This document shows positions 1 to 8,378 of a stretch of DNA of 64,000 nt, piece after piece; within the stretch, counting starts at the first letter, position 1; the number at the start of each line of letters is the position of its first letter. The notes beneath the pieces are model-generated. The model was not told where the DNA came from. It was given only the letters and a program-made list of their open reading frames with translations, and ran no database searches. The DNA is from Candidatus Ornithobacterium hominis (GTDB lineage Bacteria > Bacteroidota > Bacteroidia > Flavobacteriales > Weeksellaceae), in NCBI RefSeq assembly GCF_900538215.1, contig NZ_UNSD01000005.1:163091-227090 (forward strand). Reading direction: 5' to 3'. Made by a program: the position numbers and the translations under genes.

Positions 1-1
1 A

Positions 2-271
2 AAAGCTTACCGATTGATGAATCATTTGATTTCTACGATTGATGTGGCACCAAATGCAGCTGATTTAGATAAAATTAAAAGTAATATTCACATCGTTTCA
101 GTAAATACGGATTTGTTTTTCACCGCGGAACGCAACCGAAAAACATATAAAATTTTAAAAGGCTTAAAAAATAATGTGTATTATCACGAAATCCAGTCCA
201 TTCACGGGCATGACGCTTTTTTGATGGAATATGAGCAGTTAAACCAAATGCTGAAACCCATTTTTGAATAA
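2..271 (+). CDS. metX: Homoserine O-acetyltransferase (MetX), C-terminal part, cut by window edge
   Basis: Only the last ~90 residues are visible; the frame is open to the left edge, so the TTG at 14 is not the start. The family transfers an acetyl group from acetyl-CoA to homoserine in the cytosol, the first committed step of methionine synthesis. The C-terminal HGHDAFLMEY block is the alpha/beta-hydrolase catalytic-histidine region typical of MetX (the SPHGHDAFL-type motif). The preceding stretch, with ISTIDVAPN and VNTDLFFTAERN, matches the strand carrying the catalytic aspartate (D). The next gene, 46 bp downstream on the same strand, is the aspartokinase/homoserine dehydrogenase that supplies homoserine, which supports the call. 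Any upstream regulation lies outside the window. Confidence 0.88.
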   Translation, partial: KAYRLMNHLISTIDVAPNAADLDKIKSNIHIVSVNTDLFFTAERNRKTYKILKGLKNNVYYHEIQSIHGHDAFLMEYEQLNQMLKPIFE

Positions 272-317
272 TTGAAGAATAATTTAAATTAACATTTTTT
301 TATAAAATTAAATAATT

Positions 318-2738
318 ATGAAGATCATAAAATTTGGTGGAAAATCCTTAGAAAACGGAAAAGGAATCTCGCAAACTATAAAAATAATACAAAGAAATTA
401 CCAACAAAACACTAACTTAGCCATTGTCGTCAGTGCAAGAGGAAAAGCAACCGACGAACTTTTGCATTTGATTGCCTTGGCAAAAAAGGGAGAAGATTTT
501 TCGGCTGAATGGGCTGATTTCCAAACAAAACAGAATCATTTATCACTAATTTCACTACAAAAGTATTTTGATGAAGTAGAAACTTTGCTTTCTGGCATCA
601 AATTGCTAGAAGAATGTTCGGACAAAACACAAGATAGAATTTTAGCTTACGGTGAAATCATCAGCGTGAATTACCTTACGGCTCAATTAGAGAAAAATGG
701 TATTGCGGCTAAGGCAATTGATGCAGGAGATTTATTTTTAACGAATGATGAATTTGGCAATGCAGCAGTAAATTTCGCTATTTCTGAAGCTAAAACTCAA
801 GCATATTTCAATTCACTGGAACCTCATATTTTACCGATTGTTACAGGATTTATTGCTAAAAACAGCCATGGCGAACGTACAACTTTGGGCAGAAATGGTA
901 GCAATTATTCAGCATCTTTGTTAGCAAATTTTTTGAATGCTGATTTGCTTGAAAACTATACGCACGTTGATGGGATTTTCACTGGAAATCCTGATGAAAT
1001 TCATGAAGCAATAAAAATCGAACAACTTTCTTATGCTGATGCTGCTGAATTGGCTCAATTTGGTGCGAATATTTTACACGCCAAAACTATAGAACCACTT
1101 CAGCAAAAGAATATTGCGTTGAAGATTTTAAATACCTTTGGCGATGATGCACAAACGGGAACTTTAATCTCGGCTAATCCAGAAGATAAAACGGTGCGTG
1201 CCTTGGCTTCGTTAAAGAATAAAGCCTTGATTCATTTTAAAGGGAAAGGTTTGCTTGGAAAAGTGGGCGTTGATGGAAGAATTTTTAAAGCCTTTCAAAA
1301 TAATAACATCAGTGTTGGGATGATTTCGCAAGGCTCTTCAGAGCGTGGTATTGCGATGGTAGTGAGCGAAGACCAAGCAGAAAAAGCGGTAAAAAGTTTG
1401 AAACAAGAATTTAAAGAAGATATTGAAAAAGGTGATGTAGATGAGATTTTTGCTGAAAAAGGTTTAGGTGTTTTGGCTATTATTGGGTTGAATCTCAATC
1501 TGTTTGATAAGCCTTATCGTTCTTTGGTTCGAAATCAAATCACGCCTAAATTGTTTAACAATACAATTACAGGCAACACGATTTGCTTGCTTTTAACCGA
1601 AAAGGAACTGAACAAAGCGATTCAGGTCATTCACGGCGAATTATTTGACCAACCGAAAAAAGTTCATATCGCGGTGATAGGTCACGGATTGGTAGGTAAA
1701 ACGCTGATTGAACAGATTTTAGTTCAAAGAAAATCTATCTTGGAAGAAAAAAATATTGATTTAAGAATTTTTGCCATAGCCAATTCACAGAAGGTACTTT
1801 TGGCAGTAAACGGGGTTCAAGAAAATTGGGAAGAATTAAAGAAAAAAATACCACAAAATACTGATATTCAAAAACATATAATTTCATTTGCTCAACAAAA
1901 TGCATTAGAAAATTTAATCATGATAGATAATACCGCTAGCGAAAATGTAGCTAAATCCTATGCTTTGTTTGCCGAAAATGGTTTTGATATTGTTTCGTCC
2001 AACAAAATTGCGAATACGTTGCCTTATAGTGATTATCAAAAATTCAGAAAAATATTAAGAAGAAACAATAAAAAATATTATTACGAAACCAATGTCGGTG
2101 CAGGTTTGCCGTTGATTGATACCATTAAATTATTACATCTTTCAGGCGAAAATATTACTCGAATCAAAGGTGTTTTCAGCGGTTCGTTGAGTTATTTATT
2201 CAATCACTATTCTATTGAAAATAAGACATTTGAAGAAGTGGTTTTGGAAGCTAAAGAGAAAGGCTATACCGAACCAGACCCAAGAGAAGATTTGAGTGGA
2301 AATGATGTAGCTCGTAAACTTTTGATTTTGGCAAGGGAACTTAAAATTCCGAGTGAATTTGAAGATGTGCAGATTCAAAATTTAATTCCAGAAGCTTTAA
2401 AATCACTTCCAAAAGAAGAGTTTTTTGAAAGAATGCACGAGATGAATCCGATTTATCAACAAGAAAAAGATGCATTGCAAGATAATGAGGTTCTGCGTTA
2501 TGTGGGTGATTTACAATGGGATAATGAAAATCAAACCAGCAGTTTAGAAGTGAAATTAGTAAAAGCGTCTCAGGCTTCGGCTTTGGGGCAAATCAAAGGT
2601 GCTGATTCTATTTTTGAAATCTATACCGAAAGTTATGGCGATCAGCCTTTGGTGATTCAAGGAGCTGGAGCTGGTGCCAAAGTTACGGCTCGTGGCGTTT
2701 TTGGTGATGTGCTACGAATTTCAGAAATTTTAGATTAA
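318..2738 (+). CDS. thrA: Bifunctional aspartokinase / homoserine dehydrogenase
   Basis: A two-headed 806-residue enzyme catalysing the first (aspartate phosphorylation) and third (aspartate semialdehyde to homoserine) steps of the aspartate pathway. The kinase opens with KFGGKSL (residues 5-11; the family usually has KFGGTS) and includes TTLGRNGSNYSA, the substrate-binding segment. A regulatory ACT-type region follows around residues 300-440. A Rossmann motif (VIGHGLVGKTL, about 450-460) starts the dehydrogenase, whose signature GYTEPDPREDLSGNDVARK is near 648. Length is normal for a fused ThrA. The metX-thrA pairing puts homoserine production beside its acetylation. ATG start with an A-rich leader. 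Confidence 0.96.
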   Translation: MKIIKFGGKSLENGKGISQTIKIIQRNYQQNTNLAIVVSARGKATDELLHLIALAKKGEDFSAEWADFQTKQNHLSLISLQKYFDEVETLLSGIKLLEECSDKTQDRILAYGEIISVNYLTAQLEKNGIAAKAIDAGDLFLTNDEFGNAAVNFAISEAKTQAYFNSLEPHILPIVTGFIAKNSHGERTTLGRNGSNYSASLLANFLNADLLENYTHVDGIFTGNPDEIHEAIKIEQLSYADAAELAQFGANILHAKTIEPLQQKNIALKILNTFGDDAQTGTLISANPEDKTVRALASLKNKALIHFKGKGLLGKVGVDGRIFKAFQNNNISVGMISQGSSERGIAMVVSEDQAEKAVKSLKQEFKEDIEKGDVDEIFAEKGLGVLAIIGLNLNLFDKPYRSLVRNQITPKLFNNTITGNTICLLLTEKELNKAIQVIHGELFDQPKKVHIAVIGHGLVGKTLIEQILVQRKSILEEKNIDLRIFAIANSQKVLLAVNGVQENWEELKKKIPQNTDIQKHIISFAQQNALENLIMIDNTASENVAKSYALFAENGFDIVSSNKIANTLPYSDYQKFRKILRRNNKKYYYETNVGAGLPLIDTIKLLHLSGENITRIKGVFSGSLSYLFNHYSIENKTFEEVVLEAKEKGYTEPDPREDLSGNDVARKLLILARELKIPSEFEDVQIQNLIPEALKSLPKEEFFERMHEMNPIYQQEKDALQDNEVLRYVGDLQWDNENQTSSLEVKLVKASQASALGQIKGADSIFEIYTESYGDQPLVIQGAGAGAKVTARGVFGDVLRISEILD

Positions 2739-2844
2739 ATCACTTTTAAATTTTCAAGAAAATGTTTGCTTTGAAGTAATTAATTTTATCTTAGTTTGAG
2801 TATTCTTTAATTAAAACCATTCTTTTTTATTTATTTTTGTATTT

Positions 2845-5346
2845 ATGAAAAATATAATTTTACTATTTGTTTTATTATCAGGAGTTTGCTGGGGGCAAAA
2901 TTTTAAGCCTTATAAAAATAGCACTTATCAACCTGAAGCCGAAAAAATTAATAAGCTTGTTCACACCGATTTAAATGTGCAGTTGGATTTTGAGAAAGAA
3001 TTGCTTTATGGCACCGCGGAAATCACACTACAACCCCACTTCTACCCGACTGATTCCTTGAGTTTAGATGCTCAAAAAATGATTATTCATGAGGTGGCAC
3101 TCGTCAACCCAATTGGGAAGAAGAAGTTGAATTACAGCTATAATGAGCGTAAGCTAAACATACAGTTAGACCAAAAATACAATAGAAATCAAACGTATAA
3201 AATTTTCATCAAATACACAGCCCAACCTAATGAAATTAAAGGTGAAGGCAACCAGGCTATCAGTGGCGAAAAAGGGCTTTACTTCATCAATTCTAAAAAA
3301 CAAGACCCGAGTAAACCGATACAAGCTTGGACACAAGGTGAACCAAAATCCAGTTCGGTTTGGTTCCCAACAATTGATGAGCCTAATCAAAAAACAACAC
3401 AAAAAATCGCTATTACAGTTCCTGATGAGTTTGTGACTTTGTCTAATGGAACGATGACCGATACTAAGAAAAATGATAACGGAACGCGTACCGATACTTG
3501 GATTCAAAAGCAAAAACATGCACCATACCTATTCTTTATGGGTGTAGGTGATTTTGCTGTAATCAAAGACCAATGGAAGGGTAAACCTGTTAATTATTAC
3601 GTGGAATTGCCTTACGCTGATGTTGCTAAAGATATTTTTGGCCAAACTCCTGTGATGATTAGTTTTTTTTCAGAAAAATTTGGTTATGAATTCCCATGGG
3701 ATAAATACTCGCAAATGGCTGTGCGTGACTTCATTAGCGGAGCGATGGAAAATACCACAGCCGTTTCTCACATGGAAGTTGTACAGCAAAAGCGAGGCGC
3801 ATTGATTGATGAAAACATTTGGGAAGATGTCATCGTTCATGAGTTAGCCCACCACTGGTTTGGCGATTTAGTAACGACTGAAAGCTGGGCAAATTTAACA
3901 CTGAATGAATCTTTTGCCAATTACAGCGAATACCTATGGCGAGAACACGCTTACGGAAAAGATTATGCCGATGCTCATCGCTGGAAGGATTTAAGCGCTT
4001 ACTTGCTGGGAGATAATTTTAACAAAGATTTGGTACGTTTTCATCACGAGAATTCTGGCGATATGTTTGATGCAGTTTCGTACAACAAAGGTGGCTATAT
4101 TCTGCACATGCTGAGAAGTTTCTTGGGGGATGAAGCTTTTTTTGAAGGCTTAAAAAATTATTTAAAAAATAATGAATTTTCTACCGCAGAAGCACATATG
4201 CTACGCATTGAATTAGAAAAAGTTTCAGGAAAAGACCTCAATTGGTTTTTCAATCAATGGTTTTTTGGGCACGGTCATCCAAAATTGAAAGTGATAACAG
4301 AAAATTTGGATAATCAAGTCAAAATAAATTTACGCCAAACTCAGAATTCACCTTTATTCGCATTTCCTTTAGCGATTGATTTATTTTTCAACGGAGAAAA
4401 AGAGCGCCATTATGTCTGGGTCAAAAATCAAGAACTCAATTCTTTTACCTTTGATGTTCAGCGACAACCCGATTTAGTTATAGTCAATGCAGACTATGAT
4501 ATTGTGGCAGAAATTGAAGAGGAAAAAAACGTGCAACAATATGCTCACCAGTATCTTTGGGCTAAAGACGAATATACTTCAAGATTTTTGGCTTTAGAGC
4601 AACTTGGGCAAGCAAAAAACATTGATTCTTTAGCTTTAAAAGCCATCATTGCTGCCTTGGACGACCCCTATTTTGGTTTACGCATGAAGGCGATTGAAAT
4701 GCTTGATGTTTCCAATGAAGGAATTAAGATTAAAGCTTTAGAAAAATTAAAATATTTAGCACAATATGACGATAAAACTTTAGTGAAAGCAGCTGCGTTA
4801 CGTGCATTGAATCAAATCAATGACCCTGTATTTATAGATATTTTTAATCATTCACTAAAGTCACCAAGTTATGCCGTACAAAGTGCTGCCCTAAACTACT
4901 TGATGAGCCATGACCGTGAGAACGCTATTCAAAAAGCAAGAGGTTTAGACAATGAAGTTATCGTTGGAAGTGCAGAATTACTAGAAATTTTCTTACCTGA
5001 ATGGATTGAAAAAAAGGAGCTCTCTCACCAGCGTTCTATTGCAGAATTGGCTGCAATTTATCAACTTATCCCCTATCAAAAACCCAAGTTTTCTAATGTA
5101 GCTCAAAAAGCTTTTGACTGGATCATGACAACCGATAGTCATACCGCAACATTCAGAGCAGCAGAGATTTATAAACAATATTACCAATATTTGAAGAATA
5201 GCCAGCCAGAAGTTATTCCTTTCTTGCAAAATATGGCTAAGGAAGCTCTGCGCAAAAAGAAATCAACTTTTGCTAAAAATCCCACAGAAAGTTTAAAAAA
5301 ACAAGTAGAAATTTTAGAAAATGCTGTTAATACCATTAGCAACTAA
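2845..5346 (+). CDS. M1-family zinc aminopeptidase, secreted
   Basis: An 833-residue peptidase that removes N-terminal amino acids from peptides. A Sec signal peptide (hydrophobic residues 5-17, cleavage near CWGQ) places it in the periplasm or at the surface. The exopeptidase motif GAMEN is near residue 297. The zinc site HELAHHWFGD is near 331, and the third ligand is the Glu of NESFANYSEY about 20 residues later. The N-terminal beta-saddle domain precedes the catalytic domain. The C-terminal ~250 residues are helical with HEAT-like repeats (for example DPYFGLRMKAIEMLD and SPSYAVQSAALNYL). Likely monocistronic: about 100 bp separate it from thrA and metF lies 234 bp downstream. The exact substrate cannot be told. 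Confidence 0.95.
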   Translation: MKNIILLFVLLSGVCWGQNFKPYKNSTYQPEAEKINKLVHTDLNVQLDFEKELLYGTAEITLQPHFYPTDSLSLDAQKMIIHEVALVNPIGKKKLNYSYNERKLNIQLDQKYNRNQTYKIFIKYTAQPNEIKGEGNQAISGEKGLYFINSKKQDPSKPIQAWTQGEPKSSSVWFPTIDEPNQKTTQKIAITVPDEFVTLSNGTMTDTKKNDNGTRTDTWIQKQKHAPYLFFMGVGDFAVIKDQWKGKPVNYYVELPYADVAKDIFGQTPVMISFFSEKFGYEFPWDKYSQMAVRDFISGAMENTTAVSHMEVVQQKRGALIDENIWEDVIVHELAHHWFGDLVTTESWANLTLNESFANYSEYLWREHAYGKDYADAHRWKDLSAYLLGDNFNKDLVRFHHENSGDMFDAVSYNKGGYILHMLRSFLGDEAFFEGLKNYLKNNEFSTAEAHMLRIELEKVSGKDLNWFFNQWFFGHGHPKLKVITENLDNQVKINLRQTQNSPLFAFPLAIDLFFNGEKERHYVWVKNQELNSFTFDVQRQPDLVIVNADYDIVAEIEEEKNVQQYAHQYLWAKDEYTSRFLALEQLGQAKNIDSLALKAIIAALDDPYFGLRMKAIEMLDVSNEGIKIKALEKLKYLAQYDDKTLVKAAALRALNQINDPVFIDIFNHSLKSPSYAVQSAALNYLMSHDRENAIQKARGLDNEVIVGSAELLEIFLPEWIEKKELSHQRSIAELAAIYQLIPYQKPKFSNVAQKAFDWIMTTDSHTATFRAAEIYKQYYQYLKNSQPEVIPFLQNMAKEALRKKKSTFAKNPTESLKKQVEILENAVNTISN

Positions 5347-5580
5347 TACCTATTCACGAATATTTTGTGTTTTTTCACAGAAATTGGAGCAGAAGATTTA
5401 GTGCAAAAGATGAATTAGATGATTATAATGCTGCTATTTGAGTTTTGACCAAAACTATATTAAAAAAACATTTAAAAACAGATTTTAGAACAAATTATAA
5501 ATTGCAAAAATTAATCAACGAATTCATTAAATACCCCAAAAAATGAAAAATAGAAAAACAAATCACTAGCAACCAAAAAC

Positions 5581-6534
5581 ATGAAAGTAACAGAACATAT
5601 TCAAAATGCAAAAGAGAAAACACTTTTTTCTTTTGAAATTCTCCCGCCTAAAAAGGGTGAAAATGTAGATTCTGTATTGAAAAATATTGAACCTCTTTTG
5701 CAATACAATCCATCTTTTATTGATGTAACTTACCACAGAGAAGAATTGGTTTACAACGAGTTCCCAGATGGGAGGATAACCAAACATTCTATCAACAGAA
5801 GACCAGGAACACTGGGGACGACCAGTATTATTCAGCATAAATTTGGCGTAGATGCTATTCCGCATATTTTGTGTGGTGGATTTTCTAAATCAGATACAGA
5901 AAACATGTTAATTGATTTGAATTTCATTGGAATACATAATGTTATGGCACTTCGTGGAGATGCCTCACCGCACGAAACTTATTTTTCTGCTCATCCCAAC
6001 GGTAATCGCTTTGCAAATGAATTAGTGAAGCAAATTGTGAATTTAAATAATGGCGAATACATTGACGGGCATACCACTAGCAACAAAACGAATTTCCAAA
6101 TTGGTGTGGCAGGCTATCCCGAAAAGCATATGGAAGCTCCTAATTTACAGAATGATATGAAATATCTGAAACAAAAAATTGATGCTGGAGCAGAATACAT
6201 TGTCACGCAAATGTTTTTTGATAATCAAGCATATTTTGATTTTGTAGAAAAATGCCGTGCAGCAGAGATCCATGTGCCGATAATCCCTGGCCTGAAGCCG
6301 ATTAGCACACACAGACATTTAAATATAATTCCGCATAGATTTCATATTGATTTGCCTCAAAATCTAATTGATGATATTGAAAATGCCAAAACCACCAAAG
6401 AAATCAAAGCGATTGGTATTCAGCACTGTATCCAACAATGTGAGGAATTATTAGACTTTGGCGTCCCAGCATTACATTTCTATTCTATGGGCAAAGCTAA
6501 AAATGTGGAAGAAGTAGTAAAAGAATTTTTTTAA
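5581..6534 (+). CDS. metF: 5,10-methylenetetrahydrofolate reductase
   Basis: A 317-residue FAD-dependent TIM-barrel enzyme. It reduces methylene-THF to methyl-THF, the methyl donor for methionine synthesis. The N-terminal FSFEILPPKKGEN (residues 15-27) is the family's first strand with the catalytic Glu. IDVTYHREE, MALRGDASP and GVAGYPEKHMEAPN are the conserved folate and FAD-binding stretches, followed by TQMFFDNQAYFDF and IPGLKPIS. Length is typical of bacterial MetF. ATG chosen because the family alignment begins about there. The stop codon TAA lies inside a copy of the recurrent AAGCCTTAAAAAATTTT palindromic motif. Functionally linked to metX/thrA nearby. Confidence 0.96.
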   Translation: MKVTEHIQNAKEKTLFSFEILPPKKGENVDSVLKNIEPLLQYNPSFIDVTYHREELVYNEFPDGRITKHSINRRPGTLGTTSIIQHKFGVDAIPHILCGGFSKSDTENMLIDLNFIGIHNVMALRGDASPHETYFSAHPNGNRFANELVKQIVNLNNGEYIDGHTTSNKTNFQIGVAGYPEKHMEAPNLQNDMKYLKQKIDAGAEYIVTQMFFDNQAYFDFVEKCRAAEIHVPIIPGLKPISTHRHLNIIPHRFHIDLPQNLIDDIENAKTTKEIKAIGIQHCIQQCEELLDFGVPALHFYSMGKAKNVEEVVKEFF

Positions 6535-6869
6535 GCCTTAAAAAATTTTCAGAAAATTAGACTTTAGCCAGTAAAATGGCTTAGCCAAATAGCTTCATTA
6601 AATTTCTTTTTCAAAAAGTTGGTTAAAATCATTGATAGTTACATGAATTCCTGTAATTTCATCTTTGCATATAGGAGCAAGTGTTATTGTAATTAACTGG
6701 TATTCAACCAATAATATAAATATCTTACTCCTTTTCACAACTTTTTCTTATCCATTATCCACGTTAATTTTATGTACTTTTTGTTTTATGACCCTTAAAA
6801 AATTAATAAGTGAATCCAAAAAAAAATCCACTAATAGAACAATTCTTATCTACTAGTGGAGTAAAAAAG

Positions 6870-6944
6870 GGTGGCAGATGGGTTTCGAACCCACGACCTC
6901 CGGAACCACAATCCGGCGCTCTAACCAGCTGAGCTACAGCCACC
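6870..6944 (-). tRNA. tRNA-His (GTG anticodon)
   Basis: The minus strand folds into a cloverleaf. The D-arm contains AGCTCAGCTGGTTAGAGC, the anticodon stem-loop is CCGGA-TTGTGGT-TCCGG with anticodon GTG, and the T-arm carries GGTTCGAAACC. An extra G at position -1 faces C73, the tRNA-His identity element. The acceptor stem reads GTGGCTG/CTGCCAC with one U-U mismatch (sixth pair). CCA is not encoded. No other tRNA is adjacent. Confidence 0.95.
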
Positions 6945-7010
6945 ATGAAAATCAGGATGCAAATATACTAAATCTTATTTTATTCACAAAAAATATCTGC
7001 AAATTTAAAT

Positions 7011-7715
7011 TTAGTGTAAAAAATCTAACGGAGAACTCACTCCCAAAGCTGCTTGGGTTTGGAAGCCTTCGCCTGCTTCTTTCCAAATTAAACGCCCTAA
7101 GTCTTCTGCTCGAGAACGAATTAAATTCAAGAAATTTTGAGCTGAAATTGCTGTCTCTGGTTCTTGACTTTCTGGGTTATAAAATTGTGATTTATAAGCT
7201 AAACAGGCTTCTATTTTTTGCCCCAAATGCCCTGAAATATCTACGATGAAGTCTGGTTGAAAATTTTGCCATTGCATGTAATGGAAAATATGCTTTGGCC
7301 GCCATACTTCTTGTCCCGTGTCTATACTCTTCAAGCCTGAGAGAAAACAAGCGTCATGCACTAATTTAGCGGCTTTCCCGTGGTCTATATGGCGATCTTC
7401 TAATGCTGAAGCTAGTACAATTTCTGGGCGATATTTTCTGATGATTTGAATAACTTTTAATTGATTTTCTTCATTATTTTCAAAAAATCCATCTCGCATT
7501 TCTAGATTTTCTCTTACCTCGACATTTAGTAGCTCTGCAGCTTTTTCGGCTTCTTGCAATCGAATTTCAGGCGTTCCGCGTGTGCCTAACTCTCCTCGCG
7601 TCAAATCAAAAATACCTGTTTTTTTCCCTAGAGCAGCTAATTTTAGCAATGTGCCGCCACAGCCCAATTCAACATCATCTGGGTGTGGCCCAGTCGCTAA
7701 TACATCTAATTTCAT
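7011..7715 (-). CDS. bshB1: Bacillithiol biosynthesis deacetylase BshB1
   Basis: A 234-residue zinc-dependent LmbE/PIG-L-fold deacetylase. The BshB1 group removes acetyl from N-acetylglucosaminyl-malate, the second step of bacillithiol synthesis in the cytosol. The zinc motif GPHPDDVELGCGG (residues 8-20) and the downstream DRHIDHGKAAKLVHDACFLSGL, with further metal and catalytic histidines, are present. TRGELGTRGTPEIRLQEAEKAA matches the BshB1 subgroup. The next gene on the same strand is a glutathione-peroxidase-like enzyme, consistent with thiol redox metabolism. Length is normal. No bshA or bshC is visible here. Confidence 0.92.
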   Translation of the reverse strand: MKLDVLATGPHPDDVELGCGGTLLKLAALGKKTGIFDLTRGELGTRGTPEIRLQEAEKAAELLNVEVRENLEMRDGFFENNEENQLKVIQIIRKYRPEIVLASALEDRHIDHGKAAKLVHDACFLSGLKSIDTGQEVWRPKHIFHYMQWQNFQPDFIVDISGHLGQKIEACLAYKSQFYNPESQEPETAISAQNFLNLIRSRAEDLGRLIWKEAGEGFQTQAALGVSSPLDFLH

Positions 7716-7740
7716 ATTATTTTTTAAGGCTTTATAAATT

Positions 7741-8337
7741 TTATGACTTTATCCAACTTTGAATTTTCTCATCCATTGGATTTGTCTTTGAGTAATAAAC
7801 TTCTGCCAAGCTTCCGTCTGGATTGATTAAATATTTTTGGAAATTCCATTTGACTTCCGAATCCATTTTTCCATTTTTGTTTTTTTGAGTCAGAAATTGG
7901 TACAATGGATGCTGCGCCTCTCCTATTACCGATATTTTGCTCATCATCGGAAAAGTTACTTTGAATTGCTGTGTACAAAATTGTTTAATCTTCTGATTAT
8001 CACCAGGTTCTTGCTCGCCAAAATCATTCGCTGGGAACCCAATAACCGTGAAATTTTGATTTTTATACGCTTCATACAATTTTTGTAAATCTTCGTATTG
8101 TGATGTAAATCCACATTCAGAAGCGGTATTTACTACCAAAATTTTTTTCCCTTTCAATTGCTTTAAATCAAAATCATTTCCATCAATATCCTTTACAGTA
8201 AAATCAAAAAAGCTTAGTTTTTCTTTGGGCTCTGTTTCTTGTATTTCTGCTATCTCTGGGGAGCTTTGATTTGATTGTTTTTTCTCACAAGAAAATAAAA
8301 TTATACAACTAACAATTGTTATTAAATGCTTCTTCAT
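7741..8337 (-). CDS. Glutathione peroxidase-family thiol peroxidase, lipoprotein
   Basis: A 198-residue peroxidase of the GPx family. Residues 1-17 form a lipoprotein signal with Cys17 (IILFSC), so the mature enzyme is probably membrane-anchored outside the cytosol. The active site is Cys75 in VNTASECGFT (Cys replaces selenocysteine, as usual in bacteria). GFPANDFGEQEPG carries the conserved Gln, and WNFQKYLINPDG the conserved Trp/Asn. The family reduces hydrogen peroxide or lipid peroxides, generally with thioredoxin rather than glutathione; the reductant here is inferred. Lies 25 bp upstream of bshB1 on the same strand, possibly co-transcribed. Confidence 0.93.
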   Translation of the reverse strand: MKKHLITIVSCIILFSCEKKQSNQSSPEIAEIQETEPKEKLSFFDFTVKDIDGNDFDLKQLKGKKILVVNTASECGFTSQYEDLQKLYEAYKNQNFTVIGFPANDFGEQEPGDNQKIKQFCTQQFKVTFPMMSKISVIGEAQHPLYQFLTQKNKNGKMDSEVKWNFQKYLINPDGSLAEVYYSKTNPMDEKIQSWIKS

Positions 8338-8378
8338 AATTATTTTTTTTTAAGGCTTAAAAATTTTTAAATATTTTT

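Noticed and set aside
5347-5580. Gene remnant between the M1 peptidase and metF
   Set aside because: Short readable stretches (DELDDYNAAI, LQKLINEFIKYP) are broken by stops and match nothing I recognise.
6665-6856. 63-codon ORF between metF and tRNA-His
   Set aside because: No family resemblance, no leader signal, AT-rich composition typical of chance frames.
6878-7249. Plus-strand ORF beginning MGFEPTTSGTTIRRSNQLSY
   Set aside because: Its start is the tRNA-His gene read on the wrong strand, and the rest shadows bshB1.
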